Positions 41,199 through 49,870 of a DNA stretch of 64,000 bases are shown here, piece after piece. The stretch lies in the NCBI RefSeq assembly GCF_002556545.1, contig NZ_CP022685.1, forward strand, positions 806,001-870,000, in the 5' to 3' direction. Below the pieces are notes generated by a model. That model saw only the letters and a program-made list of their open reading frames with translations. It had not been told where the DNA came from and searched no databases. Position numbers and translations under genes: made by a program. Position 1 is the first letter of the stretch. Every line of letters begins with the position of its first letter. This DNA is from Streptomyces formicae. Lineage in GTDB: Bacteria > Actinomycetota > Actinomycetes > Streptomycetales > Streptomycetaceae.

Positions 41199-41640
41199 CT
41201 ACGACGCGAGCGCCGCCACCGGCTCCAGCCGTGCGGCCTTGAGCGCCGGGTAGAGCCCCGCGGCCAGGCCGACGCCCAGACCGAGCAGCGGGCCCGCGAC
41301 GAGCAGCCAGGGCGAGAGCGCGGCGGTCCAGCCCTTCGCCAGGGCGATGGAGATGGTCAGATCGAGGCCGCCGACGGTGCCGACCAGACCGCCGAGAGCA
41401 CCCAGCAAGCCGCTCTCGAAGAGGAATTGGGAGAGGATCGAGCGGCGCGACGCGCCGATGGCCCTGCGCAGGCCGATCTCGTGGCGCCGTTCGAGGACCG
41501 CGACCAGCGTGGTGTTGCCGATGCCGATCGCCCCGATCAGCAGCGACACCCCGGCGAGTGCGAGGAACAGGGTCCTGGTGTCGTTCTCCACATGGGCCCG
41601 CAACTGCTTGGGGTCGGGCGGTACTTGGGCGAGCAGCTCG
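41199..41640 (-). pseudogene. C-terminal remnant of a MacB/FtsX-type ABC permease
   Basis: About 147 residues are recognisable: DELLAQVPPDPKQLRAHVEND, then three membrane segments with IGIGNTTLVAVLERRHEIGLRRAIGA and the end LYPALKAARLEPVAALAS, the terminal transmembrane block of MacB-type permeases. Upstream of about 41640 the frame becomes unrelated Arg-rich sequence, so the N-terminal two thirds of the gene and the ATPase partner are missing. The only possible internal start is a TTG at 41603. The loss point coincides with the beginning of another truncated gene on the opposite strand. Confidence 0.8.
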
Positions 41641-41653
41641 TCGGGGCGGCCCG

Positions 41654-42050
41654 GTGACAGCGGCCTGGGCGCACGCGCCCGCCACCTGGAGCGACGAGCA
41701 GGCCACCGGTGCGGGGCTGGCCTCCGTGACCGCGCTGGGCGGGCTCAAGGCGCTCGGCCCGCTGCGGGGGCGCACCTGCTCGTCGAGGGCGCCGCCGGAG
41801 GCGTGGGCAGGGCCGTGGCCGAGATCGCGGTGGCCCGGGGGGGGGCGATCGTGGGCGGCCCCGCGCGGATGGCGACGGTTGCAGACCACGCCAACGCGCG
41901 GCGTCTGGGTGTGCGCGTGGCCAACGCGGAGAACGACTCCACGCTCCTCGCCGAATCGGCCGAACTTGATCAGCAGGGCCCGCTCGAACGGATCGCGGAC
42001 GCACACACGTATGTCGAGCGCGGGCACACGCGGGGGAAGGTCGTGGTGTG
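41654..42050 (+). pseudogene. Decayed zinc/MDR-type quinone oxidoreductase
   Basis: The plus strand encodes WSDEQATGAGLASVTALGGLKALG in one frame, then from about 41770 continues as AHLLVEGAAGGVGRAVAEIAV (the MDR nucleotide-binding motif) in another. It ends with RIADAHTYVERGHTRGKVVV, the typical MDR C-terminus. The order matches the middle and end of an NADPH:quinone reductase, but the N-terminal half is missing, a frameshift interrupts it, much of the Rossmann domain is deleted, and no stop follows the final GKVVV. It is non-functional. Confidence 0.82.
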
Positions 42051-42105
42051 CGCCTGCGCCTGCCCCGCAGCGCGGTCCGCCCGTGGCCTCGGCCGCGGAC
42101 GGGCC

Positions 42106-43479
42106 TCAGCCCGAGCGACGTGTGAAGGCGTGGCGGAGCACACCGCCGAGCACCCTCGGCCGGAACAGCAGCGTGGGCGGGGCCGTCATGTTCAGGACGC
42201 GGACGAACCGCGCCCACACGTCCTGGTCCCGCACGGCCAGCGCGAAGACGTGCCGGTTGTACCAGTGGGCGAAGCGCGCGGAGAGCGGCTGGCCTTCGGG
42301 CGACCACATCAGGTCGGAGCTGGTGGCCATGGTCCAGGGGACCTGGATGACCTTGGCCGCCGCGCGCAGGTAGGCCCGGCTGAGGCCGTCGAGCCCCGAC
42401 GCCTGCGCCCTGCGGCGCCGCAACAGCCCGTCGAGCAGCTCGGCTTCGAGCGCGGCGACCGTCAGCCCTTGTCCGTACACCGGGTTGAAGACGCAGAGAG
42501 CGTCGCCGATCGCGATCAGGCGTTCGGGCCAGCGGGCGTTCTTGTGGTGCAGGCGCCACTCGTCGCCGGGGTTGGTGTAGCGGCTGATCTCCCCCTGCCG
42601 GGTGCCGCGCTTGATCTGTTCGGCGAGGCGGGGGTTGCCGAGGCTGTGGGCGAAGTCGAGGTACCCGTCGTCGTCGGTGGGCGGCACGTGGTCGCTCACG
42701 CCGAACAGCGAGCACATCCAGCGGTGATGCTCCACGGCGAGGATCACTCCCCCGCGCGGCACGCCGGGTGCGAAGGCCATCTGGTAGGCGACGTCGAAGT
42801 CCAGCTCGTCCTGCGGCGGGCGTTCGTAGCACGCAGAGGTGTAGGTGATCTTCGCTTTGATCACGGACTTGGCGGACATTGGGATCCGCGCTTCGCCGAG
42901 CCAGGCGTCGATCTTCGTGGTGCGCCCCGAGGCGTCGACGACCAGGTCGGCGGTGACGTCGTCCGACGTCGCTGCGCCGTCCGTGCGGTAGCGGACCCGG
43001 TCGAGTCGGCCGGGAACGCTCGACGTCACCGTCTCGCAGCGGGTCGCGGCGAGCAGGCGCACGGCGGGCAGGGCCAACACCCACTGGCGCAGCCGCCGTT
43101 CGAGCTCGTCGCGGGTGAAGGTCTGCACGGGGACGCCGACCGTGGTGGTCGGCGCGTAGCCGGTCGGCAGCAGGAAGCTGATGCGCTCGCCGTAGTCGAA
43201 CACGGGCGCGCCGAGCTCCGCGAGCTCGGCCCGCAGCCCAGGGAACAGGCGCTCAAGGGCGTCACCGCCGCGGGCGAGCAGCGCGTGCGCGTGGTAGCCC
43301 TGCGGCACGTGCGGGTGGACCCCGGTGTCCGCGTCCATCGGGTCGCGCTCCAGGACGAGCACCTCGGTGAAGTGGTCGGCGAGGACTCTCGCGGTGACGA
43401 GCCCCGCGTACCCGCCGCCGATGACGACGGCCCGGTCCCAGCGGGTGCCGGGCGACGAACTCTGCTGGATCTTGGCCAT
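42106..43479 (-). CDS. FAD-dependent monooxygenase-like protein
   Basis: Predicted flavoprotein of 457 residues from the ATG at 43479. It has the dinucleotide-binding motif VVIGGGYAGLVTARVL near residue 17 and the second FAD motif GDALCVFNPVYGQGLT near residue 310, as in aromatic-ring hydroxylases and squalene-epoxidase-like enzymes. No membrane segment is evident. It is transcribed away from the encapsulin locus, with 412 bases between starts. The substrate is unknown; a role in the neighbouring terpenoid locus is possible but not shown. Confidence 0.88.
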   Translation of the reverse strand: MAKIQQSSSPGTRWDRAVVIGGGYAGLVTARVLADHFTEVLVLERDPMDADTGVHPHVPQGYHAHALLARGGDALERLFPGLRAELAELGAPVFDYGERISFLLPTGYAPTTTVGVPVQTFTRDELERRLRQWVLALPAVRLLAATRCETVTSSVPGRLDRVRYRTDGAATSDDVTADLVVDASGRTTKIDAWLGEARIPMSAKSVIKAKITYTSACYERPPQDELDFDVAYQMAFAPGVPRGGVILAVEHHRWMCSLFGVSDHVPPTDDDGYLDFAHSLGNPRLAEQIKRGTRQGEISRYTNPGDEWRLHHKNARWPERLIAIGDALCVFNPVYGQGLTVAALEAELLDGLLRRRRAQASGLDGLSRAYLRAAAKVIQVPWTMATSSDLMWSPEGQPLSARFAHWYNRHVFALAVRDQDVWARFVRVLNMTAPPTLLFRPRVLGGVLRHAFTRRSG

Positions 43480-43891
43480 GACCGGTCCCGCTCCTCCGCG
43501 TTCGGCTCCCCGCCGCTTCGACGTGCGCCACGGAGTATCGCGCCCACCGCACCGCGGCTCGACCGGTTTCTGTCGCGATTGCGCCGTCGCGGAGCACGGG
43601 CTGTCGCACCTCGCACACAAGGGGTGACTACGTCATGGCGCCCGGGACCGCCCCACAGGCCACGGCACCCACCGGCCATCAACGGCTGAATCCCGTGGGT
43701 ACCCCGGCAAACATCCCCACGGCGCGATCATCGTATCGAGTTAATGTCCGCCGGTTTCCTTGGTGTGCGGGGTCGTGCGGCCACTAGTGTCCCTCTGGAT
43801 CTGGACGGATTCCCGATGGGATACCCCTTTTCTTTCCATTGCCCCATAACGCACATGTACGCGCATGCCTTGAGCAAGGAGAGCTCACCCG
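43480..43891. other. Intergenic region between FAD monooxygenase and eshA
   Basis: 412 bases holding the divergent upstream regions. The eshA side (about 43730-43880) is less GC-rich. I find no convincing housekeeping promoter there; GTTTCC ... GGGGTC near 43752-43775 is weakly like a SigB-type element. Nothing else is recognisable. Confidence 0.5.
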
Positions 43892-45304
43892 ATGACTGTT
43901 GACTCGAGCCCGGAAGCGCGACTGGAACCTCCCCGGCAATCCAGCCTGGGTACGGCGGCCGCCCGCAACCTCGCCACCACCACCAAGTCCGCCCCGCAGA
44001 TGCAGGAGATCACCTCCCGCTGGCTGCTGCGGATGCTCCCCTGGGCGGAGACCAAGGGCGGCGCGTACCGGGTGAACCGCCGCCTCTCCTACACCGTCGG
44101 CGACGGGACCGTGGAGTTCGTCCAGGACGGCGCCACGGTCCGGGTGATCCCCCGTGAACTGGGCGAACTGGCCCTGCTGCGCGGCTATGACGACGTGGAC
44201 GTCCTCACCGCCATCGCGGGACGGTGCGTCCAGCGCGACTTCCGTGCGGGTGAGACCCTGGTCGAGCGCGGCGCGCCCGCGGACCAGCTCCATCTGATCG
44301 CGCACGGCCGCATCAGCCAGACCTCGGAGGGCGGTTACGGCGACGAGGTCGACCTGGACGTACTCGCCGACGGCGACCAGTTCGGCGAGCACGCGCTCCT
44401 GGACGAGGACGCCCGCTGGGAGGTGACCGCCACCGCGGAGACCTCGGGCACCCTGCTCACCCTGTCGCGCGCGGACTTCGCCGCCGTCCGGTCCACGGCG
44501 CCTGGTCTGAACGAGCACCTCGAAGCGTTCACGTCACGCTCCCAGCGCCGACAGAACCACCGCGGCGAGGCCGAGATCGCGATGTCGGCGGGCCACACCG
44601 GCGAGCACGCGCTGCCCGGCGCGTTCGTCGACTACGAACTCAAGCCGCGCGAGTACGAGCTCTCGGTCGCGCAGACCATCCTGCGGATCCACACCAGGGT
44701 CGCCGATCTCTACAACGGCCCGATGAACCAGACCAAGGAGCAACTCCGCCTCACCATCGAGGCGTTGCGCGAGCGCCAGGAGCACGAGCTCGTCAACAAC
44801 CGGGAGTTCGGCCTGCTGCACAACGCCGACTTCAAGCAGCGGCTCCAGCCGCACTCGGGACCGCCGACCCCGGACGACCTGGACGAGCTGCTCTGCAGGC
44901 GCCGCGGCTCCAAGTTCTTCCTCGCACACCCCAAGACCATCGCGGCGATCGGGCGTGAGTTCAACGCGCGCGGGATCTATCCGGACCACGTCGACCTCGG
45001 CGGCCAGCAGGTGCCCGCCTGGCGCGGGGTGCCGATCCTGCCGTGCGGCAAGATCCCGATCACGGAGGAGAAGACCAGCTCCATCCTCTGCATGCGTACG
45101 GGCGAGGAGAACCAGGGCGTCATCGGCCTGCACCAGACAGGGCTGCCCGACGAGTACGAGCCGGGTCTCTCCGTGCGGTTCATGGGCCTCAACGAGCAGG
45201 CGATCACCTCCTACCTCGTCAGCACCTACTACTCCGCCGCCATCCTCGTGCCGGACGCGGTCGGTGTCCTCGAGAACGTGCAGATCGCCCGCTGGCCCAG
45301 GTAG
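43892..45304 (+). CDS. eshA: Family 2B encapsulin shell protein with cyclic-nucleotide-binding insert
   Basis: Predicted self-assembling nanocompartment shell of 470 residues, homologous to EshA. The N-terminal arm ([22 protein letters not shown]) leads into an HK97-like fold that is interrupted by a Crp-type cyclic-nucleotide-binding domain (about 95-210; [36 protein letters not shown]). The rest of the shell fold follows ([21 protein letters not shown] to the end). AAGGAG precedes the ATG. It starts a three-gene run with 2-MIB synthase and the methyltransferase; in family 2B systems this terpene cyclase is the usual cargo. The nucleotide ligand cannot be told from sequence. Confidence 0.94.
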   Translation: MTVDSSPEARLEPPRQSSLGTAAARNLATTTKSAPQMQEITSRWLLRMLPWAETKGGAYRVNRRLSYTVGDGTVEFVQDGATVRVIPRELGELALLRGYDDVDVLTAIAGRCVQRDFRAGETLVERGAPADQLHLIAHGRISQTSEGGYGDEVDLDVLADGDQFGEHALLDEDARWEVTATAETSGTLLTLSRADFAAVRSTAPGLNEHLEAFTSRSQRRQNHRGEAEIAMSAGHTGEHALPGAFVDYELKPREYELSVAQTILRIHTRVADLYNGPMNQTKEQLRLTIEALRERQEHELVNNREFGLLHNADFKQRLQPHSGPPTPDDLDELLCRRRGSKFFLAHPKTIAAIGREFNARGIYPDHVDLGGQQVPAWRGVPILPCGKIPITEEKTSSILCMRTGEENQGVIGLHQTGLPDEYEPGLSVRFMGLNEQAITSYLVSTYYSAAILVPDAVGVLENVQIARWPR

Positions 45305-45348
45305 CGGATGGCCGCCGACCATCTCCCCGAGGAGCCAAGGAGCCATCG

Positions 45349-46665
45349 ATGTCCGCGCCTGAGCTGACACCTCCGCAGCCGAGCCTGCCCGAGGCCGCCG
45401 CCCGCTTCGGGGCGCACGTCCTCGCCGACGCCGCGGCTCGCGCCTGCGACATCAAGGCCGTGACCGGCACGGCGCCCTGTGCGCCGGTCGCGACCGATCC
45501 GCCCACGCCGTCCGTGCCCTCGCCGTCCGTGCCCGCCCAGCCAGAGCCGCCCGCCGTCTCCGTGCCGGCAGGGTCCGACGTCGACCTGGAGCGGGTCCTG
45601 CGGGGCCCCAACGGCCTGGGCACCACGGGGCTGCGGCTGACCCCGCGCGACGAACCGGCCACGGCGGCGGAACCGTCGGCGGCCGAGGGCAAGCCCATCC
45701 CCGGCCTCTACCACCACCCGGTGCCCGAGCCCGACCCCGTGCGGGTCGAGGAGGTCAGCCGGAGGATCAAGTCCTGGGCGCTGGACGAGGTCTCCCTCTA
45801 CCCCGACGACTGGGAGGAGCAGTTCGACGGCTTCTCCGTGGGCCGCTACATGGTCGGCTGCCATCCGGACGCGCCCACGATCGACCACCTGATGATCGCC
45901 ACCCGCCTGATGGTCGCCGAGAACGCGGTGGACGACTGCTACTGCGAGGACCACGGCGGCTCGCCCATCGGCCTCGGCGGGCGCCTGCTCCTGGCGCACA
46001 CCGCCCTCGATCCGCTCTACACGACGGCGGAGTACCAGCCGCAGTGGGCCGAGTCGTTGCACGCGGACGCGCCGCGGCGCGCCTACCGCTCCGCCATGGA
46101 GTACTTCACCGGGACGGCGAGCCCCGCCCAGTCCGACCGGTTCCGGCACGACATGGCCCGGCTGCACCTGGGCTACCTCGCCGAGGCCGCCTGGTCCCAG
46201 GAGGACCACGTACCCCAGGTGTGGGAGTACCTGGCGATGCGCCAGTTCAACAACTTCCGCCCCTGCCCGACCATCACCGACACCGTCGGCGGCTACGAGC
46301 TGCCCGCGGATCTGCACGCCAGGCCCGACATGCAGAAGGTCATCGGACTCGCGGGAAACGCGACGACCATCGTGAACGACCTCTACTCCTACACCAAGGA
46401 GCTCGACGCTCCCGGCCGGCACCTGAACCTGCCCGTCGTGATCGCCGAACGAGAGGGCCTCTCCGACCGGGACGCCTATCTGAAGTCGGTCGAGGTCCAC
46501 AACGACCTCATGCACGACTTCGAGACCGAAGCCGCTGCCCTGGCCGCCGCCTGTCCCGTACCGACCGTGCAGCGCTTCCTGCGGGGCGTCGCCGCGTGGG
46601 TCGACGGCAACCACCACTGGCACCGGACCAACACCTATCGCTACAGCCTGCCCGACTTCTGGTAG
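45349..46665 (+). CDS. mibS: 2-Methylisoborneol synthase (terpene cyclase), likely encapsulin cargo
   Basis: Predicted to cyclise 2-methyl-GPP to 2-methylisoborneol. Of 438 residues, the first 115 or so are Pro/Ala-rich and disordered, as in 2-MIB synthases, and probably contain the encapsulation signal. The catalytic domain has the acidic metal motif DDCYCED (Asp195) and the NSE triad NDLYSYTKE (Asn343, Ser347, Glu351). AAGGAG lies eight bases before the ATG. It sits 44 bases after eshA and five bases before the methyltransferase gene, in the canonical 2-MIB order. Confidence 0.95.
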   Translation: MSAPELTPPQPSLPEAAARFGAHVLADAAARACDIKAVTGTAPCAPVATDPPTPSVPSPSVPAQPEPPAVSVPAGSDVDLERVLRGPNGLGTTGLRLTPRDEPATAAEPSAAEGKPIPGLYHHPVPEPDPVRVEEVSRRIKSWALDEVSLYPDDWEEQFDGFSVGRYMVGCHPDAPTIDHLMIATRLMVAENAVDDCYCEDHGGSPIGLGGRLLLAHTALDPLYTTAEYQPQWAESLHADAPRRAYRSAMEYFTGTASPAQSDRFRHDMARLHLGYLAEAAWSQEDHVPQVWEYLAMRQFNNFRPCPTITDTVGGYELPADLHARPDMQKVIGLAGNATTIVNDLYSYTKELDAPGRHLNLPVVIAEREGLSDRDAYLKSVEVHNDLMHDFETEAAALAAACPVPTVQRFLRGVAAWVDGNHHWHRTNTYRYSLPDFW

Positions 46666-46670
46666 GAAGA

Positions 46671-47564
46671 ATGGAATCATCTGTGACCAGCACCGAACTC
46701 ACCGCCACCGACGCCCTCGTACGCATCCCCGGCCCGGCGACGCCCTATCAGGGGGACATCGCCCGCTACTGGGACGGGGAAGCCAGGCCCGTGAACCTGC
46801 GTCTCGGCGATGTCGACGGTCTCTACCACCACCACTACGGCATCGGTGAGGTCGACCGCACCGCGCTCGGCGAGCCCGAGGACAGCGAGAGCGAGAAGAA
46901 GCTGATCGCCGAGCTGCACAGGCTGGAATCGGCACAGGCCGACTACCTGCTCGGGCACCTCGGCGACATCGGGCGCGACGACACCCTGGTGGACGCGGGC
47001 TGCGGGCGCGGTGGCTCGATGGTGATGGCGCACCAGCGCTTCGGATGCAAGGTCGAAGGCGTCACGCTCTCGGCCAAGCAGGCCGAGTTCGCCAACCGGC
47101 GCGCCCAGGAACTGCGCATCCAGGACCACGTCCGCGCCCGCGTCTGCAACATGCTCGCCACGCCCTTCGAGACCGGGCAGGCCGCGGCCTCGTGGAACAA
47201 CGAGTCGAGCATGTACGTCGACCTCCAGGATCTGTTCGCCGAGCACTCGCGCGTCCTCAAGGTCGGCGGGCGCTACGTGACCATCACGGGCTGCTGGAAC
47301 CCGCGTTACGGCCAGCCCTCGAAGTGGGTCTCCCAGATCAACGCGCACTTCGAGTGCAACATCCACTCGCGCAGGGAGTATCTGCGCGCCATGGCCGACA
47401 ACCGGCTCGTGCCGCAGGCCGTCGTGGACCTCACCCCCGACACGCTGCCCTACTGGGAGCTGCGGGCCACGTCCTCGCTGGTCACGGGGATCGAGGAGGC
47501 GTTCATCAACTCCTACAAGGACGGTTCGTTCCAGTACCTGCTGATCGCGGCCGACCGGGTCTGA
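46671..47564 (+). CDS. gppmt: Geranyl diphosphate 2-C-methyltransferase
   Basis: Predicted SAM-dependent enzyme that methylates GPP at C2, giving the substrate of the adjacent cyclase. It has 297 residues, with the SAM-binding motif LVDAGCGRGGSMVMA near residue 107 and the family's RYWDGEARPVNLRLGDVDG start region that helps bind the diphosphate. GGAAG lies just upstream of the ATG at 46671, five bases after the cyclase stop. It is the last gene of the run and is followed by a strong terminator. The early steps (GPP supply) come from primary isoprenoid metabolism. Confidence 0.95.
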   Translation: MESSVTSTELTATDALVRIPGPATPYQGDIARYWDGEARPVNLRLGDVDGLYHHHYGIGEVDRTALGEPEDSESEKKLIAELHRLESAQADYLLGHLGDIGRDDTLVDAGCGRGGSMVMAHQRFGCKVEGVTLSAKQAEFANRRAQELRIQDHVRARVCNMLATPFETGQAAASWNNESSMYVDLQDLFAEHSRVLKVGGRYVTITGCWNPRYGQPSKWVSQINAHFECNIHSRREYLRAMADNRLVPQAVVDLTPDTLPYWELRATSSLVTGIEEAFINSYKDGSFQYLLIAADRV

Positions 47565-47581
47565 CGTCCGCTCGTGCTGCC

Positions 47582-47617
47582 GGGGACGGCCCGTTGGTCA
47601 GGCAACGGGCCGTCCCC
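47582..47617 (+). terminator. Strong terminator of the 2-MIB operon
   Basis: Perfect 15-base arms GGGGACGGCCCGTTG and CAACGGGCCGTCCCC with a six-base loop, 18 bases past the methyltransferase stop. Confidence 0.92.
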
Positions 47618-47720
47618 TCACGGCTGCGGATCCGCCGCCGCCCGGGCATCGTCGACTACGCGGGGTCGGGCGCAAGCTGTGGGCAGGGACCGATCCACGC
47701 ACCGACAGGAAGGCCGTGTC

Positions 47721-48152
47721 ATGAGCGTTCTCGACTCTCCGATACCCCGGTTCCACCTGGCGGTACCGGTCGACGACCTGGCGGCCGCGCGCCGCTTCTA
47801 CGGCGAGGTGCTCGGCCTGGAGCAGGGCCGCAGCGCGGACACCTGGATCGACTGGAACCTCCACGGCCACCAGTTCGTCACGCACCTCGCACCCGGGCGG
47901 GCACGCCCCGTCCACAATCCGGTCGACGGGCACGACGTCCCCGTGCCGCACTTCGGGCTGATCCTGACCGTCCCCGTCTTCGAGGAACTCGCCGGGCGAC
48001 TGCGCGCGGCGGGCACCGACTTCGTCATCGAGCCCTACGTCCGCTTCGCGGGGCAGACCGGCGAGCAACGGACGATGTTCCTGCTCGATCCGGCGGGCAA
48101 CGCGCTCGAGTTCAAGGCCTTCGCGGACGACTCCCAGGTCTTCGCCTCCTGA
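47721..48152 (+). CDS. Glyoxalase/bleomycin-resistance (VOC) superfamily protein
   Basis: 143-residue VOC protein. It opens with [24 protein letters not shown], the usual first beta-alpha-beta unit, and ends in [17 protein letters not shown], with possible metal ligands at the first His, a central His and the final Glu. AGGAAGG precedes the ATG at 47721. VOC proteins of this size serve as dioxygenases, isomerases or antibiotic-binding proteins; nothing in the context narrows this down. It is separated from the 2-MIB operon by a terminator. Confidence 0.9.
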   Translation: MSVLDSPIPRFHLAVPVDDLAAARRFYGEVLGLEQGRSADTWIDWNLHGHQFVTHLAPGRARPVHNPVDGHDVPVPHFGLILTVPVFEELAGRLRAAGTDFVIEPYVRFAGQTGEQRTMFLLDPAGNALEFKAFADDSQVFAS

Positions 48153-48305
48153 GCGAAGGACCGTGCCGGGGGTGGCGTCAGCGACACCCCCCGTCCGGGC
48201 CCCAGACCTCCTGTGCCGCGCCGCGTGCCGGAGCAGGCTTGCTCCTGTCACCAGCGAACACTCCGGCGTTCCCGCGCCGGACACCGACGGCGAACAGGAG
48301 ACGTG

Positions 48306-49820
48306 ATGACCAGCCACACGCGACGCAGGGTCCTTCAGGGGGCGGCGCTGGCCGCCGCGGGCAGCGTGGTCGGGGGCTACGGGCTCGGCCCGGGCGCCAC
48401 CACCGCGCGGGCCGCGGCGGGCGGCGGTGGGACCCCGGCGGGCGGCGCGACGTCGACGCCGTTCCTGGAAGGGGCGTTCGCGCCGGTCACCGAGGAGCTG
48501 ACCGCGTTCGACCTGCCGGTGACCGGCCGCGTGCCGCGCGACCTGGACGGCCGCTACCTGCGCACGGGACCGAACCCGCTCGGCCTCGAGGACCCGCGGG
48601 CGCACCACTGGATGCTGGGCGACGGCATGGTGCACGGGGTGCGGCTGCGCGACGGACGCGCCGAGTGGTACCGCAACCGGTGGGTGCGCTCCTCGCAGGT
48701 GGCCGAGAAACTGGGCGAGCCGTACCCGGGCCCGGTGCCGCCGGACGACTTCCCGTGCAACACGCACGTGATCCCGTACAAGGGACGGATCCTGGCGGTC
48801 CAGGAGAGCGGGCCGCTGCCGTACGAACTGGACGGCGAGCTCGGCACGGTGCGCCCGTACGACTTCCGCGGCACGCTGAAGGGCGCGTTCACCGCGCACA
48901 CCAAGTACGACGCGGCCGCGGACGAGCTGCACGCGGTGGCGTACTACCCGACCTGGGACCACGTGCGGCACATCATGATCGACCGGACCGGGCGGGTGGC
49001 CCGCACCCACAAGATCCCGGTGACGGACGCGCCGATGATGCACGACTTCGCCCTCACCGAGAAGTACGTGGTGATCGTGGACGTCCCCATCACGTTCGAC
49101 CCGGCGGCCGCCGAGGCGGGGGCGATCGTGCCGTACATCTGGAACAAGCGGCACCCGATGCGCCTCGGGGTCATGCCGCGCACCGGCGGCACCACCCGGT
49201 GGTTCGAGATCGATCCGGTGTACTTCTCGCACACGCTCAACGCCTACGACCAGGGTGACGAGTTGGTCCTTGAGCACATCTCCATGCCCGCGCCCTTCTA
49301 CGCGGCGGGGCGGGGCAACGGCGGGCCCTCGTCGACGGGCAAGCCGACGCTGAACCGCTGGACGGTCGACCTGCGCGCGGGCCGGGTGCGCACCACCCGC
49401 ATCGACGACATGGCGCAGGAGTTCCCCCGTGTCAACGAGTCGCTCGTCTCCCGCAGGCACCGCTTCGCGTACACGGCGAGCGCGGCGGAGATGTGGCGCG
49501 CCTACGAGACGGTGGACGGGGTGCCGCCGGACGAGAAGTTCACCAACTGCCTGGTCAAGCAGGACATGTTGCGCGGCAGCAAGCAGGTGCACCGCTTCCC
49601 CAAGGGGGCGGGGGCCAGCGAGCCGGTGTTCGTGCCACGCCGCGGCGCACGGGACGAGGACGACGGCTACATCCTCTCCTACGTGCACGACCCCGACCGC
49701 GGCGCGAGCGACCTGGTGATCCTCTCCGCGCAGGACTTCAAGGGGCACCCGCTGGCCCGCGTCCACCTGCCGGGACGCGTGCCGCTCGGCTTCCACGGGA
49801 GCTGGGTGGCGGACCAGTAG
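48306..49820 (+). CDS. Tat-exported carotenoid/apocarotenoid oxygenase family protein
   Basis: Predicted non-haem iron dioxygenase of 504 residues cleaving C=C bonds in carotenoids, stilbenes or similar. The N-terminus is a twin-arginine signal (TRRRVLQGAALAAAGSVVGG), then a seven-bladed propeller with LDGRYLRTGPNP and the four iron-binding histidines in AFTAHTKYD, MMHDFALTE, YFSHTLNAYD and LGFHGSWV. GGAG lies five bases before the ATG. Export is unusual for carotenoid cleavage and points instead to an extracellular aromatic or terpenoid substrate. The gene lies alone between the VOC gene and the ABC exporter. Confidence 0.9.
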   Translation: MTSHTRRRVLQGAALAAAGSVVGGYGLGPGATTARAAAGGGGTPAGGATSTPFLEGAFAPVTEELTAFDLPVTGRVPRDLDGRYLRTGPNPLGLEDPRAHHWMLGDGMVHGVRLRDGRAEWYRNRWVRSSQVAEKLGEPYPGPVPPDDFPCNTHVIPYKGRILAVQESGPLPYELDGELGTVRPYDFRGTLKGAFTAHTKYDAAADELHAVAYYPTWDHVRHIMIDRTGRVARTHKIPVTDAPMMHDFALTEKYVVIVDVPITFDPAAAEAGAIVPYIWNKRHPMRLGVMPRTGGTTRWFEIDPVYFSHTLNAYDQGDELVLEHISMPAPFYAAGRGNGGPSSTGKPTLNRWTVDLRAGRVRTTRIDDMAQEFPRVNESLVSRRHRFAYTASAAEMWRAYETVDGVPPDEKFTNCLVKQDMLRGSKQVHRFPKGAGASEPVFVPRRGARDEDDGYILSYVHDPDRGASDLVILSAQDFKGHPLARVHLPGRVPLGFHGSWVADQ

Positions 49821-49870
49821 CCGACCCTCGGGCAGTGACCTCGGAGCGAGCGGCGAAGTAGGTTCGGTCC

